DNA from: DATKYQ01 sp964640665
GTDB taxonomy: Bacteria; Myxococcota; B64-G9
Reading direction: 5' to 3'
DNA length: 64,000 nucleotides
Assembly: GCA_964640665.1 (NCBI GenBank)
Contig: CAZXHT010000023.1
Span: 3,716 to 67,715, forward strand
Shown: piece by piece, positions 1 to 7,603 of the stretch
Numbering within the stretch: the stretch's first letter is position 1
Layout: each line of letters starts with the position of its first letter
Notes under the pieces: generated by a model
Database searches by the model: none
What the model saw: only the letters and a program-made list of their open reading frames with translations
Told to the model about the DNA's origin: nothing
Position numbers and translations under genes: made by a program

Positions 1-579
1 ACTCGATTTTGACGGACTTGATCGCGCCCGAGCCCGGCACGCTGAGTGTGCTAACCAGGCCATCTTTCTCGTTGTCGGGGATGGCCAGCGCGGCGCTGCT
101 TGTGAACGTTTCACCGCCGCTGCCGGAGCCGCCGGACCGAGCTCGTCGTAGTACTCCTTGTCATACTTGTTGACGCAGTCCTTGAAGGGCACCAGAGTGT
201 CGAAGTCGGCTGGCGGCGTCCAATCGTTGAAGGCCATGTCGTACTTCTCGATCGGCGAGCGGCTGCTCTGACCCTGCCAGCGTACGTTGACTGAATCCTC
301 GTAAGTGGGCCAGTAGGTGGACGGCCAGGCCATCTGCTCGATCCGGCCCTGCCGCGGCAGGTTGGCGAGCTGGTAGTCCAGGTTGACCCCGAAGAGTTGC
401 GGATCGTTCTGCGAATCCCAGCGATCGGCCTTGGGCGCGCTCTTGTCGATGCAGGCCTGCTTTATCTTGCCGTCAGGCAGGCTGTCGCACGATACGGGAC
501 CCTCGTTCTCGCCTGCTCCGCAACCGTAAAAAGCCGCGGCAACGAGACCGGCCGCAAAAAAAGTAACCAGCTTTTTCAT
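1..579 (-). CDS. P-domain lipoprotein, partial and frameshifted
   Basis: The ATG at 579 follows a good AAAGGAG ribosome binding site. The N-terminus is a lipoprotein signal (MKKLVTFFAAGLVAAAFYGC). About 130 secreted-looking residues follow, including WPSTYWPTYEDSVNVRWQG and SPIEKYDMAFNDW, which I only weakly associate with transglutaminase-elicitor-like proteins. Near 130-145 the frame seems to slip. Continuing in the start frame gives low-complexity nonsense, whereas the neighbouring frame reads a Gly/Ser linker and then SSAALAIPDNEKDGLVSTLS, the opening of a proprotein-convertase P-domain, the domain that also ends both giant lipoproteins here. The gene runs off the left edge. It could be a pseudogene or hold a one-base sequencing error in the GC-rich linker. 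The lipoprotein call is firm; the family call is tentative. Confidence 0.6.
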   Translation of the reverse strand, partial: MKKLVTFFAAGLVAAAFYGCGAGENEGPVSCDSLPDGKIKQACIDKSAPKADRWDSQNDPQLFGVNLDYQLANLPRQGRIEQMAWPSTYWPTYEDSVNVRWQGQSSRSPIEKYDMAFNDWTPPADFDTLVPFKDCVNKYDKEYYDELGPAAPAAAVKRSQAAPRWPSPTTRKMAWLAHSACRARARSSPSKSS

Positions 580-618
580 CTCTACACTCCTTTGAAAAAC
601 CGGCGTGTTTGTTTCATC

Positions 619-633
619 GCACATAGCATGCCA
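619..633 (-). promoter_or_regulatory. Weak sigma-54-like -24/-12 site
   Basis: On the minus strand this reads TGGCATGCTATGTGC. It keeps the GG and GC doublets ten bases apart, as sigma-54 promoters require, but differs from TGGCAC-N5-TTGC at two positions. It lies about 40 bases upstream of the P-domain lipoprotein start. The stronger site at 27027-27041 makes sigma-54 control of envelope genes plausible here, but this match alone could be chance. Confidence 0.25.
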
Positions 634-674
634 GGGCATTTAACAGAAAATCCGTTTCTTGTCCAGCACGCTGG

Positions 675-1490
675 TCAATACAAATTCATTACCCATCCCA
701 GGATCGCACTGCCCAGTATGATGCGGTAGACGATGAAGACAGCCGTGGACCTCTTCTGTAGAAAACGTATCAAGCCGGCGATTGCCAGGTAGCCACTCAC
801 GGCCGCCACCAGCGTTGCGACCGACAACGACGCCCAGGACACATCCCCGACAGATCCCCGCAAGAGCTTCAGCATTTCGTAGAGCCCCGAGGCGGCGACC
901 GCCGGGACGCTCAGCAAGAAGCTGAAACGGGCCGCATCCGAGCGCTTGAGTCCCGCAAACAGGCCGGCGGTGATTGTGACGCCCGATCGCGAGGCGCCCG
1001 GTACTAAAGCCAGGGCCTGGGCCAGGCCGATCAGCAAGCCGTCTTTCCAGCCGATCTGCGCCTGGGTGCGCACGCGGCTCCCTGTCGCCTCGGCCAGGGC
1101 CAACAGCAGGGCCAGGCCGATTAAGGCCGCGCCTATCACCGCAAGTGAGCGCAGGCTGGTCTCGATGGCGTGCTCGCAGAGCAAACCCAGCAGGCCGATC
1201 GGCAGCGTGCCGATGATCAAGATCCAGGCCATGCGCGCCCCGGGCCCCTCGAAGGGCCGGCCACGGGCTATTCCCGCGATCCAGGCGCGGGCCATGTCGT
1301 AAAGATCCTTGGCGAAGTAGACCAGAACCGCGGCCAGCGTGCCGAGTTGAACCACGGCCGAGAAGGCCGCTCCGGGATCCGGCCAGCCGGCTAAAGCCGG
1401 CACTATCCGCAGGTGGGCCGTCGAGGAAATGGGCAGGAACTCGCTCAACCCCTGCACCAGCCCGAGGACGATACCCTGGAAAATGCTCAT
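675..1490 (-). CDS. uppP: Undecaprenyl-diphosphatase UppP (BacA family)
   Basis: Integral membrane phosphatase that turns undecaprenyl diphosphate into undecaprenyl phosphate, recycling the lipid carrier for peptidoglycan and other envelope polymers. The 271 residues match the family's usual length. The first conserved motif is at residues 10-26 (GLVQGLSEFLPISSTAH, with the catalytic-site Glu17), the second at about 165-174 (PGASRSGVTI), with multiple hydrophobic helices throughout. It is the last gene of the minus-strand run, 21 bases after metK, so it may share that transcript. The ribosome binding site is weak. Homologues are sometimes labelled bacitracin resistance protein. Confidence 0.95.
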   Translation of the reverse strand: MSIFQGIVLGLVQGLSEFLPISSTAHLRIVPALAGWPDPGAAFSAVVQLGTLAAVLVYFAKDLYDMARAWIAGIARGRPFEGPGARMAWILIIGTLPIGLLGLLCEHAIETSLRSLAVIGAALIGLALLLALAEATGSRVRTQAQIGWKDGLLIGLAQALALVPGASRSGVTITAGLFAGLKRSDAARFSFLLSVPAVAASGLYEMLKLLRGSVGDVSWASLSVATLVAAVSGYLAIAGLIRFLQKRSTAVFIVYRIILGSAILGWVMNLY

Positions 1491-1511
1491 GCCTAAGTGT
1501 GCGCCTGCCGG

Positions 1512-2681
1512 CTATAAACTTGCTTCTGATTTCAGCAGTTCGGCCCGGTCTGTCTTTTCCCAACTGAAGCCCTTGCCGCTGCGACCGAAGTGCCCGCCGA
1601 CCGATGTCTCCCGATAGATGGGGCGCAGCAGGTCGAGTTGCTCGATTATGTCAGCCGGCCTGAAGGGAAAGTGCTTGCGCACCAGCGCCGCTATTTTGTC
1701 GTCGGGGATCTTGCCGCTGCCGAAGGTGGTCACCATCAGAGAGACCGGATCGGGCACACCGATGGCATAGGCCACCTGGATCTCAGCCTGGTCGGCCAGG
1801 CCGGCCGCGACCACGTTCTTGGCTGCGTAGCGGGCCGCGTAGGCGGCGCTGCGGTCGACCTTCGAAGGATCCTTGCCCGAGAAGCACCCGCCCCCGTGCC
1901 GGGCCCAACCGCCGTAAGTGTCGACGATAATCTTGCGGCCGGTCAGGCCGGCGTCGCCGGCCGGCCCGCCGATCACGAAGCGCCCGGTGGGATTGACGTG
2001 AAACACGGTATCGGGCAGCAGCATCCCGGCCGGGATGACAGGCTTGATCACCTGCTCGATGACGGCTTCGCGAATGGTCTTATAGTCCTCGTCGGCCGCG
2101 TGCTGGGTGGCGATGACCACGTTGGTGACACCGACCGGTTTGCCGTTTGCGTAGCGTACGCTCACCTGGCTCTTGCCGTCGGGCCTCAGAAACTTGATTT
2201 TTCCGTTCTTGCGCTGTTCGGTCAGCTTGAGGACCAGTCGATGCGCCAGGTGGATCGGCGTGGGCATCAGTACGTCGGTCTCGTTCGTCGCGTAGCCGAA
2301 CATCATACCCTGGTCGCCCGCTCCCTGATCCTTGTTGAGACCCTGGCCGGACGTCACCCCCTGCGAGATGTCCAGCGATTGGTGGTATATGGATGAAAGG
2401 ATCGCGCAGGTATCCCAGTCGAAACCCTTGGATGAATCATCGTAACCGATGTCGCGCACGACCGAGCGGGCCACCTCGGGCAGGTCCGCATAGCCCTTGG
2501 TTGTGATCTCGCCGGCGATCAGCACCATGCCGGTCTTGAGCAGCGTCTCGCAGGCGACCCGGCTGCCCTTGTCCTGCTCAAGCAAGGTATCGAGTACCGC
2601 GTCCGAGATTTGGTCGGCCATCTTGTCCGGGTGACCCTCGGTCACCGACTCGGACGTGAATTCGAAGTTTTTTCCATTCAT
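1512..2681 (-). CDS. metK: S-adenosylmethionine synthase
   Basis: Makes S-adenosylmethionine from methionine and ATP in the cytoplasm. The open frame extends further upstream, but the start was set at the ATG at 2681 (MNGKNFEFTSESVTEGHPDK), which has a GGAGGAATACC ribosome binding site and gives 389 residues, the family norm. Visible motifs are GHPDK near the N-terminus, the GAGDQGMMFGYA loop, and GGGCFSGKDPSKVDRSAAY in the ATP/phosphate-binding region. It follows ptsI by 88 bases in the same direction. I saw no SAM riboswitch in that short gap. Confidence 0.97.
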   Translation of the reverse strand: MNGKNFEFTSESVTEGHPDKMADQISDAVLDTLLEQDKGSRVACETLLKTGMVLIAGEITTKGYADLPEVARSVVRDIGYDDSSKGFDWDTCAILSSIYHQSLDISQGVTSGQGLNKDQGAGDQGMMFGYATNETDVLMPTPIHLAHRLVLKLTEQRKNGKIKFLRPDGKSQVSVRYANGKPVGVTNVVIATQHAADEDYKTIREAVIEQVIKPVIPAGMLLPDTVFHVNPTGRFVIGGPAGDAGLTGRKIIVDTYGGWARHGGGCFSGKDPSKVDRSAAYAARYAAKNVVAAGLADQAEIQVAYAIGVPDPVSLMVTTFGSGKIPDDKIAALVRKHFPFRPADIIEQLDLLRPIYRETSVGGHFGRSGKGFSWEKTDRAELLKSEASL

Positions 2682-2769
2682 GGGTATTCCTCCAATTTTG
2701 ACTTTTTCCAGAACAACCGGGGCGACTATCGGCCAAACGGTCGTCTCTGTCAACCACGATCGGGGCAGG

Positions 2770-4557
2770 CTACAATCCGCCCAGTATGTCGGCGTTTCCT
2801 TCGCTGGTGAAGAACTCGGGGAAACGCTCGGCCATCCAGTCCTGGACCGTCCGGAGGATCTCACCGGAATCGCGCAGTTTGATCACCTGCCGGTAGAGCC
2901 TGCGTGCGTCTTTCAGGCGCGAGCCGCGAATCAAGTGGCGCGCGTAGGGCAGCGCCAGGGGGTTCATCGAGATCTCGTCCAGCCCCAGCCCCAGCAGGAT
3001 GTGCAGGTAGAGCGGGTTGCCGGCCATCTCGCCGCACATGGCTACTTTTATCCCGGCCTGGTGGGCGTTTGTGACCACCTGCCCGAGCATTCTCAGGATG
3101 GACACGTGCAAGGGATTGAAAAGGTAGGCAACCTGCTCGTTCTGCCGGTCAACGGCCAGCGTGTACTGGATCAGGTCGTTAGTGCCGATGCTGAAGAAGT
3201 CGACCTCAGTGGCAAACACGTCGCTCATGAAAGCCGCCGAGGGTACCTCGATCATCATGCCTACTTCTATGTCATCGCTGAAAGCCTGACCCTTGGCCCG
3301 CAGCTGGTCCTGGGCCTCCCGCAGCAGGGCCTTGGCCTCCCTGATCTCGTGCAGAACCGAGATCATGGGAAACAGTATCTTCAACCGCCCGTCGACCGAG
3401 GCGCGCAGCAAGGCGCGCAGTTGGGTCAAGAAAAGCGGGCGATTCTGCAGACAGGCACGGATCGAGCGCAAACCCATGGCCGGGTTAGCCTCTGGCTCGG
3501 TGCGCAGGAAGGGCAGTTTCTTGTCGCCGCCCGGGTCGAGAGTGCGGATGGTGACCGGCCGATCTTTCATCCGCCTCAGGATCTTCTGGTAGCTGCGCCG
3601 CTGGAAACCCTCCGACGGGGGTCGACGATCGAGAAACAGGAACTCGGTTCTGAACAAACCGATCCCGTCTGCGCCGTAACGCAGCGCCGTCTCCACCTCC
3701 TCGACCATCTCCAGGTTGGAAGACAACCTGACCCCGTACCCGTCCAGGGTCTCGGCCGGCAGGGCCTTCTCCATGGCCAGCTCGGCCATCCGGCTGCGCA
3801 ATCCCTGGGATCTGATAAGCGCCTCCTGAACCACTCGCTCGGATGGGTGCAGGATCACCTCCCCGCGATAGCCGTCGACGATGATCCTGTCTCCCGTGCC
3901 CACCTTCTCGAGGATGCCTTCGACGCCGACGATGGCCGGCAATTCAAGCGAGCGGGCGATGATAGCCGTATGAGACGTCTTGCCCCCCACCTCGGTGACG
4001 AAACCAGTTACTTTTTGGCGGCTCAAGTCGGCTGTGTCCACCGGCGACAGGTCGTGGGCAACGACGACCGCCCGCTCGTGCTCGGGAGGCCGCACCTCCG
4101 CCTCGTGTCCCATCAGGTTGCGCAAGATGCGCTGGCCCACGAATTCGACATCGCTGCGGCGCTCCCTGAAATAGTCGTCCTCCAGCCGATCGAACACCTG
4201 GCGGATCTCGGCCACCTTGTCTTTCAACGCCCACTCGGCGTTGATACCCCGCGTGTCGATCAGCTTCTCGGTCCCGGCGACGAGCATCTCGTCCTTCATC
4301 ATCAGAAGGTGCGCCTCGATGATCGCGGTGGGATCCAGGCGGTCGCGCCGCGCCATTTTCTTTTTAATGGCCAAAAGCTGCGAGACACTCATGCCCACGG
4401 CCCGGCGAAATCTATCCTTCTCCATGTCAATGTTCTCTCGACCGACGTGAGTCTTGGGGACACGGAACTTGCGCCGATCGACCAGGTGAACCAGACCGAC
4501 ACAAATGCCCGGTGAGGCGTCGATTCCCTTGAAAACCTTGGTACGCGGTCTGTACAT
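2770..4557 (-). CDS. ptsI: PTS enzyme I
   Basis: Enzyme I takes phosphate from phosphoenolpyruvate and passes it to HPr. The 595 residues hold the expected order: N-terminal HPr-binding region, swivelling phosphohistidine domain with GGKTSHTAIIARSLELP (His196), and C-terminal PEP-binding barrel with RTEPEANPAMGLRSIR, DFFSIGTNDLIQYTLAVDR and the active-site loop CGEMAGNP. It starts 7 bases after the HPr stop, so the two are co-translated. No EIIB or EIIC sugar permease is encoded nearby, so this phosphorelay probably regulates rather than transports. Confidence 0.95.
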   Translation of the reverse strand: MYRPRTKVFKGIDASPGICVGLVHLVDRRKFRVPKTHVGRENIDMEKDRFRRAVGMSVSQLLAIKKKMARRDRLDPTAIIEAHLLMMKDEMLVAGTEKLIDTRGINAEWALKDKVAEIRQVFDRLEDDYFRERRSDVEFVGQRILRNLMGHEAEVRPPEHERAVVVAHDLSPVDTADLSRQKVTGFVTEVGGKTSHTAIIARSLELPAIVGVEGILEKVGTGDRIIVDGYRGEVILHPSERVVQEALIRSQGLRSRMAELAMEKALPAETLDGYGVRLSSNLEMVEEVETALRYGADGIGLFRTEFLFLDRRPPSEGFQRRSYQKILRRMKDRPVTIRTLDPGGDKKLPFLRTEPEANPAMGLRSIRACLQNRPLFLTQLRALLRASVDGRLKILFPMISVLHEIREAKALLREAQDQLRAKGQAFSDDIEVGMMIEVPSAAFMSDVFATEVDFFSIGTNDLIQYTLAVDRQNEQVAYLFNPLHVSILRMLGQVVTNAHQAGIKVAMCGEMAGNPLYLHILLGLGLDEISMNPLALPYARHLIRGSRLKDARRLYRQVIKLRDSGEILRTVQDWMAERFPEFFTSEGNADILGGL

Positions 4558-4564
4558 GTTGTGC

Positions 4565-4846
4565 TTATTCGCTCTCGCCGAACAGGTTGTTGATCAATTC
4601 CCCGATGGCCCGAAGTGCCTGGGCCGAATCGTCGCCCCGGGCCGACACCATGATCACGTCGCCTTGAACCGCCGCCAACTGGAGAACGCTCATGATGCTC
4701 TTGCCGTTGACCACCAGATCTTCCTTGCCGACCGAGATTTCACTGGCGAAACTCGTGCTCAGTTGCACGAAGACGGCTGCGGCCCGCGCATGCATGCCCA
4801 GCTTGTTCTTGATTACGAAGTTGTCCTTCGCCTCGGGCATCGTCAT
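4565..4846 (-). CDS. ptsH: HPr phosphocarrier protein
   Basis: Small cytoplasmic phosphocarrier between enzyme I and EIIA proteins. LGMHARAAA carries the phospho-accepting His19. GKSIMSVLQLAA keeps the regulatory serine (Ser50 here, equivalent to Ser46) that HPr kinase modifies in other bacteria. No hprK lies in this cluster, so the role of that serine is open. Two start codons are possible: ATG at 4846, where the AGAAGG sequence abuts the codon, and ATG at 4840 (MPEAK), which has better spacing from AAGG. The length of 91-93 residues fits the family. Confidence 0.95.
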   Translation of the reverse strand: MTMPEAKDNFVIKNKLGMHARAAAVFVQLSTSFASEISVGKEDLVVNGKSIMSVLQLAAVQGDVIMVSARGDDSAQALRAIGELINNLFGESE

Positions 4847-4915
4847 CCTTCTAGACCGCTTGAGACGGCAACATCTTTACAGTTGAGTCAAGCATACTCG
4901 AAGTCGTTCTCGTCT

Positions 4916-5383
4916 CTATTGGCACGTCTTGTGCCCTTGGGGCGCGAGATGTTTATGGTTCGCGCCCGGCTTGCCGCCGCGCTGCATCAACATGTCGGCT
5001 GCCGCCACGATATTGTCGCGGCCCTCGCGGGCGATGGCTCGCGCCATGACCGCCGGGTCGGACAGGCCGTGATTGCGCAGATCCACCATTTTCAAAAGCA
5101 TGGCCAGGTTCAGGCCCGAGACAACCTCCACCCTGCCCGGAACCATGCGCGCCAGCGAGAAATTCGCCGGCGATCCGCCGAACAGGTCGGCCAGGATGAC
5201 CACCCCCTCCCCGGTGTCGACCTCGTGTATGGCCCGATCCAACTCGCGCTCGACTTCCTCGCTGGAGGCATCCGATCCGACGTCAACCGCTGTCACCTGC
5301 GCCAGGGCCCCGACTATCTGGTGGAGAACCTTGGAAAACATATCCGCCAGGCCGTCGTGCCCGAAAATCACCAATCCCACCAT
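4916..5383 (-). CDS. PTS EIIA component, mannose/fructose family
   Basis: A ManX-type EIIA domain of 155 residues. It begins MVGLVIFGHDGLADMF, with the phosphohistidine His9, and contains GVVILADLFGGSPANFSLAR, typical of the fold. A clear ribosome binding site (AAAGGACACATC) precedes the ATG at 5383. It sits between rapZ and ptsH. Matching EIIB, EIIC and EIID subunits are absent, as in many deltaproteobacteria, so it probably acts as a regulatory phosphate acceptor. The C-terminal 25 residues are hydrophilic and look variable. Confidence 0.9.
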   Translation of the reverse strand: MVGLVIFGHDGLADMFSKVLHQIVGALAQVTAVDVGSDASSEEVERELDRAIHEVDTGEGVVILADLFGGSPANFSLARMVPGRVEVVSGLNLAMLLKMVDLRNHGLSDPAVMARAIAREGRDNIVAAADMLMQRGGKPGANHKHLAPQGHKTCQ

Positions 5384-5404
5384 GATGTGTCCTTTCCGTC
5401 GCCG

Positions 5405-6298
5405 TCAATCTCCGTGAAGGTCGCGGTGCCTGACCGCCACGGCCACCCCTGCCTGTTTCAGGCGCCGGGCAAGCTCCTCGACCATGACAACCGAACGATG
5501 CTTGCCCCCGGTACAACCAATGCCAAGCGTCAGGTAACTCTTTCCCTCGTTGTCATAGCGGGAGCGGAATGCGTCCAGGTAGGCGATCACCTGTTCCAGA
5601 AACTTCTCGGCATCCGGATCTCGCATAACGAACCCGGCAACTTCGGGGTTTAAACCGCTTTCCTCCCGCAGCTTCTCGTCGAAATACGGGTTGGCCATAA
5701 AGCGGACATCGAACACGAGATGAACCTGAGCCGGAATACCGTACTTGAACCCGAAAGATACGAGCGCCATTATCATCTCGTGACCGGGCTGAACCTGGGT
5801 GAAACGATCGCTGATTATACGCCGCAGTTCGTGCGGAGTCAGCCCCGTGGTGTCAAAAACCTGACCGGCCGCATCGCGCAGCGGTTTCAGGATGGTCCGC
5901 TCGCGAGCGATGCCGTCCTCGACCGATCCCTCGGGCGCCAGGGGATGCCGGCGCCTGGTTTCGTTGTAGCGCCTGATGAGCACCTCGTCAGCGCAGTCGA
6001 GAAATACAACGTCTGCCCGGCCGCCGGCCCCGCGAAATCTCTCGATGTTACGGTCGAACTCGCCCAGGAAGCGCTCTTCGCGCGCATCCACCACCAGGGC
6101 GATGCGCTCTATCTCCTCACCGCTGCGCGGAAACAGGTCGATTAACTTGGGCAACAACACGATCGGCAAGTTGTCGATACAGAAAAAACCGGTATCCTCG
6201 AGCGCCCTGATGGCCGTGCTCTTTCCGGAGCCGGATAGTCCACTGATGATCACCAACCGCACCGGCTGGCGATTTGCGTCAAGCTCGGGAGCAGGCAT
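5405..6298 (-). CDS. rapZ: RapZ-family P-loop nucleotide-binding protein
   Basis: Member of the RapZ/YvcJ family; in enterobacteria RapZ is an RNase adaptor controlling glucosamine-6-phosphate synthase. The 297 residues include a Walker A motif (GLSGSGKST) near residue 19, TGFFCIDNLP after it, and the C-terminal IGCTGGKHRSVVMVEELARR block. An SD-like GGGGAAG precedes the ATG at 6298. It lies 36 bases after ptsN and 21 bases before the EIIA gene, as in rpoN-linked PTS clusters. Whether it binds RNA in this lineage cannot be judged from sequence. Confidence 0.94.
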   Translation of the reverse strand: MPAPELDANRQPVRLVIISGLSGSGKSTAIRALEDTGFFCIDNLPIVLLPKLIDLFPRSGEEIERIALVVDAREERFLGEFDRNIERFRGAGGRADVVFLDCADEVLIRRYNETRRRHPLAPEGSVEDGIARERTILKPLRDAAGQVFDTTGLTPHELRRIISDRFTQVQPGHEMIMALVSFGFKYGIPAQVHLVFDVRFMANPYFDEKLREESGLNPEVAGFVMRDPDAEKFLEQVIAYLDAFRSRYDNEGKSYLTLGIGCTGGKHRSVVMVEELARRLKQAGVAVAVRHRDLHGD

Positions 6299-6334
6299 TT
6301 CTTCCCCTGGGACGGGTATGCTTTGAGTGAGCGT

Positions 6335-6796
6335 TCAACACCGATTGTCTTCCTCTATTATAAAGTCGAACACCTCGTCCGCACTGCCGGCCTTCATGAT
6401 GCGCTGGCGGAAATCGGCGTCTTGGAACAAGCGGTTGAGGCGGGCCAGCGCCTTGAGGTGATCCCCCTGGGCATGCTCGGGAATGAGCAGGACAAAGAAA
6501 AAGTGCGTCTTCTTGCCGTCGAACGAATCAAAATCCACGCCGGCCTGGCACCTGCCGAAGCAGGCCATCAGCCGATCGAGGCCGGGAACCCTGCCGTGAG
6601 GAAAAGCCACGCCTTCCTCGATGCCGGTCGAGCGCAGTTCTTCGCGTTTCAAGAGGATCGAAAGGAGTTGCTCGCGGTCGAGCTCGGCGTGGTTGCCCGC
6701 CGGCAGATCGACGAGCACCTTGAGAATCTCCTTCTTGGGACGCGGCAGCACATCGATCGTCACATCGCTGCGATCGAGGAAAGTTGCGATTTTCAT
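6335..6796 (-). CDS. ptsN: Nitrogen-type PTS EIIA (PtsN)
   Basis: A 153-residue PTS EIIA type-2 domain, the terminal phosphate acceptor of the regulatory PTS-Ntr. The active-site region is GIEEGVAFPHGRVPG, with the phospho-accepting histidine. The open frame extends upstream, but those residues are not EIIA-like. The ATG at 6796 (MKIATFLDRSDV) with a GGGAGC ribosome binding site 9 bases upstream gives the family length. It lies directly before rapZ with no hprK between. The 231 bases to hpf hold a strong inverted repeat. Confidence 0.93.
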   Translation of the reverse strand: MKIATFLDRSDVTIDVLPRPKKEILKVLVDLPAGNHAELDREQLLSILLKREELRSTGIEEGVAFPHGRVPGLDRLMACFGRCQAGVDFDSFDGKKTHFFFVLLIPEHAQGDHLKALARLNRLFQDADFRQRIMKAGSADEVFDFIIEEDNRC

Positions 6797-6919
6797 TTGC
6801 TGTAAGCTCCCTTTATAGCTCCTCGATAAACCAGGGCGGGCCGGAGCCCATCGCGGCTCCGCACCCCAGGGCACGGCAAAAACCGCCGCTGCATCCAAAA
6901 AAGACTCGCGTTGGACTCA

Positions 6920-6950
6920 GCAGCTTCTTCGTAGAATGCGAAGAAGCTGC
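6920..6950. repeat. Perfect 12-bp inverted repeat between hpf and ptsN
   Basis: GCAGCTTCTTCG and its exact reverse complement are separated by a 7-base loop (6932-6938). On the transcribed minus strand a run of six Ts follows about 20 bases later (6897-6902), too far for a classical intrinsic terminator. The gap is otherwise empty, so this may be an mRNA processing or stability hairpin, an attenuator or an operator. The structure is certain; the role is not known. Confidence 0.7.
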
Positions 6951-7027
6951 GAAGTAAGAGTCTGCCGTGAATTGCCAAGAAGCCAGATCCCTTCACGCTC
7001 GCAGAATCTTATAAAACTGCCGCTCTA

Positions 7028-7567
7028 TCATTCGGGCGGCGTTTGCGCTTCGATCAGGCCGACATCGCCGTCGCGCCGCTTGTAGATCACATTCACTTCC
7101 TGAGTGCCGGAGTTTATGAAGACCAGGAAGTCGTTATTGGCCAGGTCCATCTGCATGACGGCCTCGTCAACCGACATCGGCTTGGCCGAGAATTCCTCCG
7201 AGTTGACTATACGCGCGCCTTCCTCGTCGTCGGCCGACTCGTGAGAGACGATACCGTGGCGAACGGTGACTCCTGACGAACGGTGCTCGCGCCTCTTATC
7301 CTTGAGCTTTCTCAACTGGCGCTCCACTTTGTCCAGCGCCAGATCGATGCTGGAGTACATGTCTTCGCCGTTCTCTTCTCCCTTCATTACCACACCGCTA
7401 TGAGTGATCTTGATCTCGGCCCGGCTGCGATATTTCTGCTTGGCCAGAACGACGTGAATGTCCGTAGGCTTGCTGACGTACTTTTTCAGCCGCAAGCACT
7501 TCTCGGACGTATAAGCTTTAAGTGATTCACTAGGATCCATGTTACGGAAGGTTACCGACACTTGCAT
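7028..7567 (-). CDS. hpf: Ribosome hibernation-promoting factor, long form
   Basis: Binds the small ribosomal subunit and pairs ribosomes into inactive dimers during slow growth. At 179 residues it is the long type, with an N-terminal S30AE domain (MQVSVTFRNMDPSESLKAYT onward) and a C-terminal dimerisation domain (NNDFLVFINSGTQEVNVIYK). A highly charged linker joins them. The start at 7567 is preceded by GGGAGGAG. Position after rpoN is the standard arrangement. The long form is typical outside the gammaproteobacteria. Confidence 0.93.
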   Translation of the reverse strand: MQVSVTFRNMDPSESLKAYTSEKCLRLKKYVSKPTDIHVVLAKQKYRSRAEIKITHSGVVMKGEENGEDMYSSIDLALDKVERQLRKLKDKRREHRSSGVTVRHGIVSHESADDEEGARIVNSEEFSAKPMSVDEAVMQMDLANNDFLVFINSGTQEVNVIYKRRDGDVGLIEAQTPPE

Positions 7568-7603
7568 GACTCCTCCCAATTGGGCAATGGTGCGGGCGAT
7601 CGT

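Noticed and set aside
2682..2769. Possible SAM riboswitch before metK
   Set aside because: The gap is only 88 bases and shows none of the conserved SAM aptamer elements.
2656..4515. 619-codon plus-strand open frame opposite ptsI
   Set aside because: Shadow of the high-GC ptsI and metK coding sequence; no recognisable domain, and both genes on the other strand are certain.
4919..4934. Sigma-54-like TGGCACGTCTTGTGC
   Set aside because: It lies on the plus strand inside the end of the EIIA coding sequence, has GTGC instead of TTGC and no plus-strand gene follows.
6793..6996. 67-codon minus-strand open frame between ptsN and hpf
   Set aside because: Runs through the inverted repeat into the ptsN start; no recognisable product.
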